In this document: in pieces, positions 32,265 through 40,350 of the stretch
Layout of the letters: every line of letters starts with the position of its first letter
How positions within the stretch are numbered: the first letter of the stretch is position 1
Source: Desulfobulbaceae bacterium
GTDB lineage: Bacteria; Desulfobacterota; Desulfobulbia; Desulfobulbales; Desulfocapsaceae
Direction: 5' to 3'
Assembly: GCA_024640625.1 (NCBI GenBank)
Contig: JAHEER010000002.1
Location: 1-64,000, forward strand
Length of the DNA: 64,000 bases
Notes under the pieces: generated by a model
What the model was told of the DNA's origin: nothing
Databases searched by the model: none
The model's input: only the letters and a program-made list of their open reading frames with translations
Program-made: the position numbers and the translations under genes

Positions 32265-33701
32265 TCAAACGGCCAGAGCCTCGGTCAGCTCAGCAAGATT
32301 GGTAAGAGAATCCAGTTCGGCGATCAGGGCTACGATCTTTTCAGCTTTTGCCCTGGGCCAGCCAGCGTAATCGGCACAGCCGTAAAACTTTTCAGCTACT
32401 TCAGCGTAGGTAAAAGGATTGCTGGGTGAGCCTTTGCCAAAGTCTGAGCGGCCCTCTATCTTCTCTCCATTATCGAGATGAATAGTGATTAAGGAGGTCA
32501 TCTTGTCGTATCCAGCCGCTTCCGCCTCAGAATCTTCCTTGAAATCCACCCGCTTGATCAGTTCCTGCACGTCAGGCCGCAGCACTACCTGATCGGTGAA
32601 CTCCTGCAGGTGGGCTCTTCCCTCCAGCAACAAAATAGCCATACAGAATTCCATTGAAAATTTAGCCTGGAGTTCATTGACCGGACGGTGGTGGATGAGA
32701 GCATTGAGCATATTGTGATTGGTACCGACTTCTACCCGCACCACGTTTTTAGCCTGGATCGAGTGTTTCTCGATCAACTCGCTCATCAGGGTCATGGCAG
32801 GGTGGGTCAGCGAACCGGAAGGATGCGGTTTGATTGAGATGCCGGGATCCGAGAACGTCCATGGCGCACCAAGCTTTCCTCTGATTGCCTCCGGGTCGTA
32901 ACCGCCACCGTGGGCCTGAAAGAAGCCGCGGGGGGCCTCCAGAATTTCGCTGGTCGCGGTCCAGCCCATTTCCGCGAGATCGCAGGCGACAACACCCGAC
33001 TCTGCAGCTCTGCCAGCATGAAATGGCTTGGTCATCGTGCCGAAGTTTTCGCGCAGACCACCGCTCTGGCTTCCTGCGATTCCCAAAGCCCGTTCGAGGA
33101 CTTCCCGATCGAAGCCGCGCAATCTACCCGCAGCGCCGGCTGCCGCGAACGGACCACAGGTCGCCGTGGAATGAAACCCGTGCTGATAATGACGGGGCGA
33201 TATCGCTTCGGAAATTTTACACTCTGTTTCCACCCCCACGACGTAGGCCGCCAGGAATTCTCGGCCACTCCGGTTCAGCACCTGTGCTTCAGCAAAAGCG
33301 GCAGGAAGGCAGGGGGCCGTCGGATGGGTCAACAGGCCATATACCCTGTCGTGAGCAACGGCCAGCTGTGTGTCATCATAATCATCGGCATGAATTCCGA
33401 CACCATTGGCAAAAGCGGCGAATCTTGTACTCGTCTGAAGCGGGGTGCCTATGACAACCGCCCCACCGGGGCTCGCCAGCGTGCCCATATATTTTTGCAC
33501 CATTGTTCCTGACGCTGCAACAGAGCCGGCCAGAGCAAGACCAAAGCCATCCAAGATCGACTTTTGGGCAAGCCTCACCGCAGCAATGGGGATGTCCTCG
33601 AAACTGGTACTAAGAATGAACTCCGCCACTTCTCTGGTCAACCCCTTGCCTGATTCTGGATCCAGTTGCGGGGTATAATGTTTAGGAGCTGCACTGGTCA
33701 T
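32265..33701 (-). CDS. MmgE/PrpD family protein
   Basis: A 478-residue cytoplasmic protein. The ATG at 33701 follows GAGGTAACAAA; the frame is open a little further upstream but without a ribosome site. MmgE/PrpD features: SILDGFGLALAGS (about residues 35-47), HADDYDDTQLA near 105, an HPTAPCLPAAFAEAQ stretch (about 127-141), GFHSTATCGPFAAAGAAGRL (about 175-194), and IKPHPSGSLTHPAM in the second half. Family members are 2-methylcitrate dehydratase, cis-aconitate decarboxylase and iminodisuccinate epimerase, all acting on small di- or tricarboxylates. Position as first gene of the minus-strand tartrate-type operon fits such a role; the precise reaction is unknown. Confidence 0.9.
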   Translation of the reverse strand: MTSAAPKHYTPQLDPESGKGLTREVAEFILSTSFEDIPIAAVRLAQKSILDGFGLALAGSVAASGTMVQKYMGTLASPGGAVVIGTPLQTSTRFAAFANGVGIHADDYDDTQLAVAHDRVYGLLTHPTAPCLPAAFAEAQVLNRSGREFLAAYVVGVETECKISEAISPRHYQHGFHSTATCGPFAAAGAAGRLRGFDREVLERALGIAGSQSGGLRENFGTMTKPFHAGRAAESGVVACDLAEMGWTATSEILEAPRGFFQAHGGGYDPEAIRGKLGAPWTFSDPGISIKPHPSGSLTHPAMTLMSELIEKHSIQAKNVVRVEVGTNHNMLNALIHHRPVNELQAKFSMEFCMAILLLEGRAHLQEFTDQVVLRPDVQELIKRVDFKEDSEAEAAGYDKMTSLITIHLDNGEKIEGRSDFGKGSPSNPFTYAEVAEKFYGCADYAGWPRAKAEKIVALIAELDSLTNLAELTEALAV

Positions 33702-33752
33702 TTTGTTACCTCGATATAAAAGAGACCCTCTCAAGCGAATCTGTTGAAGTGA

Positions 33753-33780
33753 ATGGTATACCCGGAGCAGGCGGTGCCAA
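33753..33780 (-). promoter_or_regulatory. Candidate promoter and operator for the MmgE-tarD operon
   Basis: On the minus strand TTGGCA (33775-33780) and TACCAT (33753-33758) are 16 bases apart. A perfect GGTATACC palindrome (33755-33762) overlaps the -10 box and resembles the core of UxuR/ExuR-type FCD GntR operators. The GntR gene at 35769 is a candidate regulator. The rest of the 33702-33968 space shows nothing I can name. Confidence 0.4.
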
Positions 33781-33968
33781 TATCATTTTTTCTTAACAGA
33801 AATGATTTGTATCTATCCAGGCAGGCGACTAAATAGAAACGCCCCGAAGCTGAGGGCGCACTGATGACTGGTAATCCAGAAAATGGTAAGATGGCTTACT
33901 CGCTCACCAATAATGTTGTAACTGCTAATCAGTATTTTTATCCTGTCAATGGAATGCGGCACTGAGCC

Positions 33969-34646
33969 ATGGTCCCCCAGTCACAAGACCCGAGATCGCT
34001 CCCCCGACTTCTGGCTGAAAAGGCCATAGCAGAGGGAGACCCGCTCGCCTGGTTCGAGCGCTTTTACCGGCTGGCCCTTGCTGAAGGCTACCCCATACCC
34101 TGGGCCGATATGAAGCCGAACCCCAACCTGATGGAACTCTGTGAGCGTATTCCAGACCTGCGGTCTCCCACCAACCTGCTCGTCGTGGGGTGCGGCCTGG
34201 GCGATGATGCCGAGTGGCTGGCCCACCAGGGCCACGAAGTCACCGCCTTCGATATATCTCCCAGCGCCATTACTCACTGTTGCAGGCGGTTTCCCGACTC
34301 TCCCGTTGACTATCTCGTAGCCGACCTCTTTGATCCGCCGGAAAGCTGGCAGAAGCATTTCAAAATTGTTCTGGAATCCTACACCTTGCAGGTTTTCAAA
34401 GGTTCTTTGCGCAACGAAGCTGTGCTGAGGATCAGTGAACTAATCAGCCCCAGCGGATTACTCGTACTGATAAGTCGAGGCCGCAATGAATCAGAGTCAG
34501 CAGGGACCATGCCATGGCCGCTTACCCGAGATGAAGTGGACGTTATCCCCGAACTCGGTTTCCGGGAACTCTTTTTTGAGGATTATCTGGATCGCTCGGA
34601 AGAAAGACCGATACGCCGGTTTCGAGCCTGCTACCAGAAACTATAA
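33969..34646 (+). CDS. Class I SAM-dependent methyltransferase
   Basis: A 225-residue methyltransferase. Motif I reads LLVVGCGLGDDAEWLA (about residues 69-84), followed by the acidic end of strand 2 in VTAFDIS (about 93-99) and a strand-4 region FKIVLESYTLQVF (about 133-145). Size and layout are like thiopurine-methyltransferase-type or small-molecule methyltransferases rather than rRNA enzymes. No partner gene defines its substrate. It stands between the tartrate-type operon and the TIM-barrel gene, on the plus strand, and has no strong ribosome site before its ATG. Confidence 0.85.
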   Translation: MVPQSQDPRSLPRLLAEKAIAEGDPLAWFERFYRLALAEGYPIPWADMKPNPNLMELCERIPDLRSPTNLLVVGCGLGDDAEWLAHQGHEVTAFDISPSAITHCCRRFPDSPVDYLVADLFDPPESWQKHFKIVLESYTLQVFKGSLRNEAVLRISELISPSGLLVLISRGRNESESAGTMPWPLTRDEVDVIPELGFRELFFEDYLDRSEERPIRRFRACYQKL

Positions 34647-34751
34647 TTTTATCCCCGCCAGCCTGGGCTGACCTGAGCACCAGACGGAATTATTCTACCC
34701 TGCAATTTTTCTAAAGGACACTTCTTGTCTGCTCCCTCCACTCTATTCCTG

Positions 34752-34780
34752 TTGACAGGATGAGTCAGTTATACTATAAG
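34752..34780 (+). promoter_or_regulatory. Strong sigma-70 promoter
   Basis: TTGACA (34752-34757) and TATAAG (34775-34780) with a 17-base spacer: an exact -35 box, ideal spacing and a five-of-six -10 box. It would start transcription near 34787 for the TIM-barrel gene and the GntR gene after it. The leader of about 107 bases contains a candidate operator at 34800. Confidence 0.65.
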
Positions 34781-34799
34781 TGGACTTACAGGTAAAACC

Positions 34800-34809
34800 G
34801 GTCAGACCA
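34800..34809 (+). promoter_or_regulatory. Candidate GntR (FCD) operator
   Basis: GGTCAGACCA contains GGT-N3-ACC, the core of FadR-subfamily sites. It lies about 13 bases downstream of the predicted start from the TTGACA/TATAAG promoter, where a bound repressor would block transcription. The GntR regulator encoded at 35769, in the same transcript, would give autoregulation; this is inference. Confidence 0.45.
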
Positions 34810-34893
34810 ATTTTTTTTAGTAAATAGTATCAACCAGTTATCAGAATAAATGTGGCTGCTGTTTGAACAACCAGTAACAACGGGAGGTTAGGT

Positions 34894-35721
34894 ATGAAAC
34901 TGTGCTTTAACGCTGGTCCTGAACCGATGGAAGAATATTTCTCCTTCGCTCATGAAAATGGTTTCCCGTGGATGGAATTGAGCTGCAACAACCCAAACAA
35001 TTTCCTGGATAAATGGAACCCGGAACGGATCGACGGGATCAAGCGGCTCAGGGATAAATACGGGCTGCGCTACGGCCTCCATTCCGCCTCCTTCGTCAAC
35101 GCCGCGGAGATAGAACCCACGGTGAGGGTTGCCGCCCGGCAGCACCTGCTCGACTATGTCCAGCTGGCCCACGATCTGGAAGCGGAATATATCGTGCTGC
35201 ACTTCGGTTACCACTTCAGCCTGTTCATGGACGAAGTCTTCCGCTGCCTGGTGGAGACGTACAAACCGGTGGTGGAACTGGCCGAGAAATACGAGTTGCC
35301 GATTGGTATCGAGAACATGAACAAGATGCATGAAGATTGCGAGGTCGCTTACCTGGGAGTCACCCCGGACGAACTCGGTCGCGTCTTCGACGAGATACCG
35401 TCGGACTATTTTGGGCTGACGCTCGACATCGCCCACGCCAGCCTGCTCCCCGGAGGCTGTGACCCGTTTATTGATCGCTATATGGACAGGATCATTTCCA
35501 CTCATGTCAGCGACAACGACCTCGTACTGGACCATCACCTGCCGGTAGGGGAAGGAAAGATAGATTTCAAGGCGGTGTTCAAACGACTGATCGACATCGA
35601 CTTCAAGGGCACCTTGAATATCGAGCTGCCGCGCAGCAACGAGGACAGACTGCTGAGCAAGAAACGGCTGGAGCCTATTCTCGAAGAACTCGGCGTGCTT
35701 GATGCGGCGCTGCAGCCATAG
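34894..35721 (+). CDS. Sugar phosphate isomerase/epimerase-like TIM-barrel protein
   Basis: A 275-residue protein of the xylose isomerase-like TIM-barrel superfamily. A GGGAGG ribosome site precedes the ATG. Barrel strand ends with likely metal ligands are visible: VLHFGYH (about 107-113), PIGIENMNK (about 137-145, Glu), LTLDIAHASLL (about 177-187, Asp and His), STHVSDND (about 204-211, His) and LNIELPRSN (about 241-249, Glu). The ligand set is that of metal-dependent isomerases, epimerases or inosose-type dehydratases and AP endonuclease relatives. It probably acts on the acid or sugar acid handled by this locus. The GntR gene follows 47 bp later. Confidence 0.87.
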   Translation: MKLCFNAGPEPMEEYFSFAHENGFPWMELSCNNPNNFLDKWNPERIDGIKRLRDKYGLRYGLHSASFVNAAEIEPTVRVAARQHLLDYVQLAHDLEAEYIVLHFGYHFSLFMDEVFRCLVETYKPVVELAEKYELPIGIENMNKMHEDCEVAYLGVTPDELGRVFDEIPSDYFGLTLDIAHASLLPGGCDPFIDRYMDRIISTHVSDNDLVLDHHLPVGEGKIDFKAVFKRLIDIDFKGTLNIELPRSNEDRLLSKKRLEPILEELGVLDAALQP

Positions 35722-35768
35722 GACGGTTGCCGGCAACGACGTTATGCAGTGATTAGAGAGAGGTCCGG

Positions 35769-36509
35769 ATGGTTCCTTTTGGCAAGATGACAATGGCGAA
35801 ATACAAGAGTAAAGGCGCCATCATTGCCGAACAAATTCTGCTGAAAATCGAGTCAGGCGAGTATCCGTCCGGCAGCAGGCTGCCGGCCGAGCGGCTGATT
35901 TCCGAGCAGATGGGCGTCAGCCGCCCCTCGGTGAGGGAGGCCATTTCTGCCCTGCATATCATCGGTATTGTCGAAAGCAGACCCGGCGACGGTAATTACG
36001 TGGCGGAACATCTGGATTTCGGCGGGCTTTCCTACCAATTGAAGAATATCTTCGACGAAAGCGACAGCCCGTTTGAGATTCTGCAGGCCCGCAAAGCCTT
36101 CGAAGCCGGTGCAGTCAGCCTGGCCATCGAAGAGGGAAGCGACCGGGATATCGAGAATATCGCCAGGATCTGGAACGAGAAACGGGCCCTGGGCCGCTCA
36201 GGGGATTTTAACAGCTACACCCGCATGGGCAATGAACTTCACTACACTATTGCCCAGGCTACCGGAAACCGCATCGTGATCAGCGTCGTCGAACGGCTTC
36301 TGGACATTACCGATCAACCCCTCTGGCCGCGTATGCGTCAATTGTACCTGGAGAAGCACCCCGAACAGATGCAGCGTTCACTCGACATCCATGACCGGCT
36401 CGTCCAGGCGATCCAGGAACGCAACTCCTACGAGGCAATCAAGGTGATAGAAGAACATTTCAACCTGCTGATCGGACAGCTCTATAACGCGACTGGGATG
36501 GATGAGTAA
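35769..36509 (+). CDS. GntR family transcriptional regulator, FadR/FCD type
   Basis: A 246-residue regulator. The N-terminal winged helix (about residues 15-80) contains YPSGSRLPAERLISEQMGVS and SRPSVREAISAL. The C-terminal FCD domain (about 95-235) carries likely metal-ligand histidines in NELHYTIAQATGN (about 158) and DIHDRLVQAI (about 208-217), with an aspartate in between. FCD regulators bind small carboxylates, often through a metal. Its position between a TIM-barrel enzyme and tctCBA suggests control of uptake and catabolism of a dicarboxylate. Candidate operators lie at 34800, 33755 and perhaps 12437. A strong terminator follows its stop. Confidence 0.92.
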   Translation: MVPFGKMTMAKYKSKGAIIAEQILLKIESGEYPSGSRLPAERLISEQMGVSRPSVREAISALHIIGIVESRPGDGNYVAEHLDFGGLSYQLKNIFDESDSPFEILQARKAFEAGAVSLAIEEGSDRDIENIARIWNEKRALGRSGDFNSYTRMGNELHYTIAQATGNRIVISVVERLLDITDQPLWPRMRQLYLEKHPEQMQRSLDIHDRLVQAIQERNSYEAIKVIEEHFNLLIGQLYNATGMDE

Positions 36510-36532
36510 CCTCTGCGAAAAAGATAATGCTG

Positions 36533-36560
36533 AAAGCGAGAAGTGTGCCCTTCCGCTTTT
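36533..36560 (+). terminator. Rho-independent terminator after gntR
   Basis: AAAGCG (36533-36538) with a one-base bulge and GAAG pair to CTTC and CGCTTT (36550-36559), a 10-bp stem around a six-base loop, with the final T's continuing to 36560. It lies 24 bases after the gntR stop and would separate gntR from tctC. Confidence 0.6.
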
Positions 36561-36623
36561 ACATACAGGGCAGGTTATAAAGACCATGATCTGTCTTCCA
36601 TTAACCCACAGGAGGAGGAAAAC

Positions 36624-37595
36624 ATGAAAAAACTACTTTTCAGTGTGTGCATGGCAGTGTTGGCACTTGGGTTCGCTGTCCAGTCCGGTGTTGCGGCCGA
36701 CGACAAGTACCCGAGCAAACAGATCAACTGGTATATTCACTCGTCAGCCGGCGGAGGTACTGATATTTTCTCGCGAACCGCCGCACTCCGATTACGCCGG
36801 ATTCTCAAAGTGCCCATTGTAATCTCGACCATGAGCGGCGGCTCCGGCGCCCGCATGCTCAACCACATGATGGAACAGCCGGCGGACGGTTACACCATCG
36901 TGTCATTGACAAATTCCAACCTGGCCACCATGGCTCGGGGCAGGACAACCGCTCAACGCGAGGACATCATCGGCATCGCCCGGGGCTGCTATGACCCCCA
37001 ATCCCTGGTAATCAAAGCCGATGGCAAGCACAAGGATATCCAGGGAATCCTGGCCGCAGCCAAAGAAAAACCCGGCAGTATCAAGATTGGCGTGGCCCAT
37101 ATGGCAAGCATTGACCATGTTGCTTCCTATGCCCTTGGGAAAGCGGCCGGCGTCGAGTTCGAATTTGTACCTTTCGATGGCGGAGGTGAGATTATCGTAG
37201 CGCTGCTGGGCGACGTGATTGACATGGGCGTCCTCAATCCCAGCGAGTTCATGGGACAGTACGAGGCCGGTAAAGTAAAACCGGCGGTATTCCTGGTTGC
37301 CGATCGTCTGGAGGGCTTTCCCGACACCCCGACGGCAAAGGAACTGGGCTATGACGTGGAGATGGCCACCTGGCGAGGCGTCGGTGTGAAAGCCGGAACC
37401 CCGCCGGAAGTGGTAAAGATCCTGCGTGATGCGTTCCAGGAGTCCATGTCTCACAAGATCTACCAGAACTACCTGGCGGACAACTCCATGGGTCCTGAGT
37501 CCGTGCTGACCGGCGAGGAATGGGATGCATTTCTAGATCAGAAGTGGCCCATCTGGAAGGAAACCATGGATGAACTTGGATACGTCGAGAAATAG
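36624..37595 (+). CDS. tctC: TTT transporter solute-binding protein TctC (Bug family)
   Basis: A 323-residue periplasmic binding protein with a signal peptide (about residues 1-26, ending GVAA-DD). An AGGAGGAGG ribosome site precedes the ATG. Bug/TctC features: YPSKQINWYIHSSAGGGTDIFSR in part (about residues 29-50), IGVAHMASIDHVA (about 154-166), and GVGVKAGTPPEVV (about 252-264). These proteins bind di- and tricarboxylates or other small polar ligands and hand them to TctAB. It begins tctCBA and is well separated from gntR by a terminator. With TarD nearby, a tartrate-like ligand is plausible. Confidence 0.93.
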   Translation: MKKLLFSVCMAVLALGFAVQSGVAADDKYPSKQINWYIHSSAGGGTDIFSRTAALRLRRILKVPIVISTMSGGSGARMLNHMMEQPADGYTIVSLTNSNLATMARGRTTAQREDIIGIARGCYDPQSLVIKADGKHKDIQGILAAAKEKPGSIKIGVAHMASIDHVASYALGKAAGVEFEFVPFDGGGEIIVALLGDVIDMGVLNPSEFMGQYEAGKVKPAVFLVADRLEGFPDTPTAKELGYDVEMATWRGVGVKAGTPPEVVKILRDAFQESMSHKIYQNYLADNSMGPESVLTGEEWDAFLDQKWPIWKETMDELGYVEK

Positions 37596-37605
37596 ACCTA
37601 ACCCA

Positions 37606-37633
37606 GGGCAGGTCCGCCTAGCCGGACCTGTCC
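37606..37633 (+). terminator. Intercistronic hairpin between tctC and tctB
   Basis: GGGCAGGTCCG (37606-37616) pairs with CGGACCTGTCC (37623-37633), 11 bp with one G-U, around a six-base loop, 10 bases after the tctC stop. There is no T-run, so it may stabilise the tctC transcript or attenuate read-through rather than terminate fully. It parallels the dctP-dctQ hairpin. Confidence 0.45.
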
Positions 37634-37716
37634 GCTCCCGTCGTGATACGTCCGCTGATAACTGAGTGCAGCGGCACAGCACGATTCTCGGAAACACCTG
37701 AAATGAGGATGAACCG

Positions 37717-38172
37717 TTGAATAATAAGGACCTGCGCATGTCAATCGTGATGATGATCATTTTCATCATCCTTTTCGCCCTCAGCTTCACCTTCAAGAGT
37801 TCCGATGTGGTGAAAAGCCATACCACCGCTTCATTCTTCCCTCAGGTAGTGCTCGTGGTTGCGATGTTCCTGAACGCCATCATGATGTACCAAAGTGTAA
37901 AAAATGGCCCGGATAAAGCAAAGGAGGAAGGTGACCGGGACGCCTTCTGGCGCGTGGTGCTATCAATGGTCGCCGCCATTGCCTTCGGCTTAGGGGTCGC
38001 CTATCTCGGCACGCTTGCTTCGATAAGCCTGTTCATAATCGGCATCATGCTGATATGGGGAGTCAGGAAGAAGTCGACCATCGCGCTCAATGCCGTAATC
38101 ACCCCGATCCTGATCTACCTTATCTTCAACAAGATACTCCTGGTGCAGCTTCCCGCCGGAATCTTAATGTAA
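37717..38172 (+). CDS. tctB: TTT transporter small membrane subunit TctB
   Basis: A 151-residue protein with four predicted helices (about residues 7-25, 38-56, 82-100, 105-145 as two short spans). The start is probably the TTG at 37717, behind GAGG; an ATG at 37738 is an alternative. The pattern of short, poorly conserved helices and the position between tctC and tctA identify it as TctB, which assists the large subunit. Sequence alone would be a weak identification; context makes it firm. Confidence 0.85.
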   Translation: MNNKDLRMSIVMMIIFIILFALSFTFKSSDVVKSHTTASFFPQVVLVVAMFLNAIMMYQSVKNGPDKAKEEGDRDAFWRVVLSMVAAIAFGLGVAYLGTLASISLFIIGIMLIWGVRKKSTIALNAVITPILIYLIFNKILLVQLPAGILM

Positions 38173-38182
38173 AGAGGTCGCC

Positions 38183-39700
38183 GTGTTAGATCAATTGCTG
38201 CTCGGTTTCATGACCATCATGGAACCGATGAATTTTCTGGCCGTGTTCCTGGGGGTGCTGGGCGGCATGATCATCGGCTCCCTGCCTGGACTCACCGCTC
38301 CGATGGGCTGCGCCCTGCTGATCCCGTTCACCTATACCATGCAGCCGGTTCCCGCCATCACCATGCTGGTCAGCCTCTATTGCGGCGCCATGTTCGGCGG
38401 GTCGATTGCCGCCATCCTGGTGCATGCCCCCGGAACGCCGGCCGCCGCAGCGACTACCTTCGACGGCTATCCGCTGGCTCAGAAAGGCCAGGCCGGCAAG
38501 GCCCTGGGCATGGCCTGCATCAGTTCCGCCCTGGGCGGGTTATTCAGCGTCGTGGTACTTATCCTGCTGGCACCGGTGTTGGCGGATCTCGCTATTAAGT
38601 TCGGCCCTCCCGAGTATTTCGCCCTGGCGATATTCGGGCTAAGTATGATCAGCAGTCTAGGTTCGAAGTCCGTGGTGAAAAATCTGCTCGGCGGCACAAT
38701 CGGGGTCTTCATAGCTTGCATTGGCATGGATAGCATATCCGGTTTCAGCCGCTATGATTTCGGCATTACCCATCTGATGGACGGAGTGAGTTTCATTCCG
38801 GTCATGATCGGGCTTTTTGCCGCCGCTGAGGTCTTCCGTCAAGCAGAGAAAGGAGTCCGGAAAATCGTTATCGACCGCAAGATTTCGGGGCTGCTCCCGA
38901 CCTGGGAAGAGATCAAATCTGTCAAGACGACCTTGATTCGTTCCTCGCTCATTGGGACCTTCATCGGTATCCTGCCGGCCGAGGGCGGCACCGTCGCATC
39001 TTTTATCGGCTACAATGAGGCGAAACGCTTCTCCAAAGAACCTGAGAAGTTTGGCACCGGGGCACTTGAGGGGGTTGCCGCCGCGGAATGCGCCAACAAC
39101 TCTGCAACCGGCGGGGCAATGGTCCCTACCATGGCTCTGGGCATCCCTGGCAGCGGCACTACGGCCGTCATCCTCGGCGCCCTGCTCGTGCATGGCATGC
39201 GCCCGGGTCCGCTACTTTTTATCCAGCACACGGATGTGGTCTATGCCGTGTTCATTGGCATGTTCTTTGCCAATCTCATGTTCCTCGGCTTGGGTCTTGG
39301 AGGGGCAAAGGTGTTCTCCCAGATCCTGCGAGTCCCGACCTATGTGTTAAGCCCGATTATTTTGGTACTCTGCGTGGTTGGCACCTATGCGCTTCATAAT
39401 AACATGGCTGACGTCTGGATTATGCTGATCTGCGGTCTAGTGGGCTACAAGATGAAGGAATACGGCTTTGCCGCGGCGCCCATCGTGCTGGGACTGGTAT
39501 TGGGCGAGTTAATCGAGATATCTCTGCGGCGCTCGCTGATCGTGTTCGACAACAATGCTTTCATTTTTTTCACCCGACCCTGGGCCCTGACCTTCATTGT
39601 GCTGACCGTCCTTGGGCTCTGTTCACCCGCTATTCGATCCTGGGTGGAGCGCCGTGGAGAGAAGAACAAAAAGCAACAGGCTGCTGACTCACAGGAGTGA
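38183..39700 (+). CDS. tctA: TTT transporter large permease TctA
   Basis: A 505-residue permease with about 11-12 helices, starting at GTG behind AAAGAGGT. Conserved TctA segments are visible: GMIIGSLPGLTAPMGCALLIP (first 20 residues of it at about 29-48), GAMFGGSIAAILVHAPGTP (about 71-89), FDGYPLAQKGQAGKALG (about 95-111), GILPAEGGTVASFIGY (about 259-274) and TMALGIPGSGTTAVILGA (about 313-330). It takes up a carboxylate with TctB and TctC. Only 69 bases separate its stop from the CooF-like gene, with no terminator visible, so the Fe-S cluster downstream may be transcribed with the transporter. Confidence 0.94.
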   Translation: MLDQLLLGFMTIMEPMNFLAVFLGVLGGMIIGSLPGLTAPMGCALLIPFTYTMQPVPAITMLVSLYCGAMFGGSIAAILVHAPGTPAAAATTFDGYPLAQKGQAGKALGMACISSALGGLFSVVVLILLAPVLADLAIKFGPPEYFALAIFGLSMISSLGSKSVVKNLLGGTIGVFIACIGMDSISGFSRYDFGITHLMDGVSFIPVMIGLFAAAEVFRQAEKGVRKIVIDRKISGLLPTWEEIKSVKTTLIRSSLIGTFIGILPAEGGTVASFIGYNEAKRFSKEPEKFGTGALEGVAAAECANNSATGGAMVPTMALGIPGSGTTAVILGALLVHGMRPGPLLFIQHTDVVYAVFIGMFFANLMFLGLGLGGAKVFSQILRVPTYVLSPIILVLCVVGTYALHNNMADVWIMLICGLVGYKMKEYGFAAAPIVLGLVLGELIEISLRRSLIVFDNNAFIFFTRPWALTFIVLTVLGLCSPAIRSWVERRGEKNKKQQAADSQE

Positions 39701-39769
39701 ATTCCTGCAATTCTGCAGAAGTACCCGTCAGCCTCCGACCATTCGAGACGTCGACAGAAGGAGTTGCAA

Positions 39770-40321
39770 GTGAAGACTATCGCAGTACACCTTGAGCGCT
39801 GCACCGGCTGCAGGACGTGCGAACTCTATTGTGCGACTGAAAGAGGAAGCAACAGCAAGACGCTGCTGCAGGCCGCTCAGGAAGATGTTGCACCCAAGGC
39901 CAGGATACGGGTCGAGGGCAGCAACCGGTTATCCGTGGCTCTGCAGTGCAGGCACTGTCTGCAGGCGCCCTGTTTAGACTCTTGCCTGACAGGGGCATTG
40001 AACCGCGACAGTGCAACCGGGACCGTACTTATCCAGGAGAACCTCTGCATCGGCTGCTGGACCTGCACCCTGTTCTGCCCGTATGGCGTCATCTATCCCT
40101 GGCCGGAACGCAAGATTGCCCTGAAATGCGATCGCTGTATCTACATGGAGGTTCCCGTCTGCGTCGATGTCTGTCCAACCAAGGCGCTGGTACTGATTGA
40201 AATGGATCAGTACGAAGAGGCTATCAGACGAAAGACCTCCCGCCTTATCACGGACCTGCAGGACGAAAACGGGCGGGAATCGACCCTGCTGCTCGATCTG
40301 GCAAGCCCAGGCGGTCGTTGA
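39770..40321 (+). CDS. CooF-like polyferredoxin (four 4Fe-4S motifs)
   Basis: A 183-residue cytoplasmic ferredoxin of the CooF/DmsB class. The GTG at 39770 has AAGGAG six bases upstream; a TTG at 39764 overlaps that site. Four cysteine groups are visible: CTGCRTCELYC (residues 11-21), CRHCLQAPCLDSC (about 60-72), CIGCWTCTLFC (about 90-100) and CDRCIYMEVPVCVDVC (about 119-134). CooF proteins carry electrons to or from the CO dehydrogenase CooS. The gene directly downstream is CooS-like and the one after is an FAD/NAD oxidoreductase, the common CooF-CooS-FNOR order. The next start lies about 30 bases on. Confidence 0.9.
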   Translation: MKTIAVHLERCTGCRTCELYCATERGSNSKTLLQAAQEDVAPKARIRVEGSNRLSVALQCRHCLQAPCLDSCLTGALNRDSATGTVLIQENLCIGCWTCTLFCPYGVIYPWPERKIALKCDRCIYMEVPVCVDVCPTKALVLIEMDQYEEAIRRKTSRLITDLQDENGRESTLLLDLASPGGR

Positions 40322-40350
40322 TAACCAAAAAACCAGGAACCGGAAGAGCA

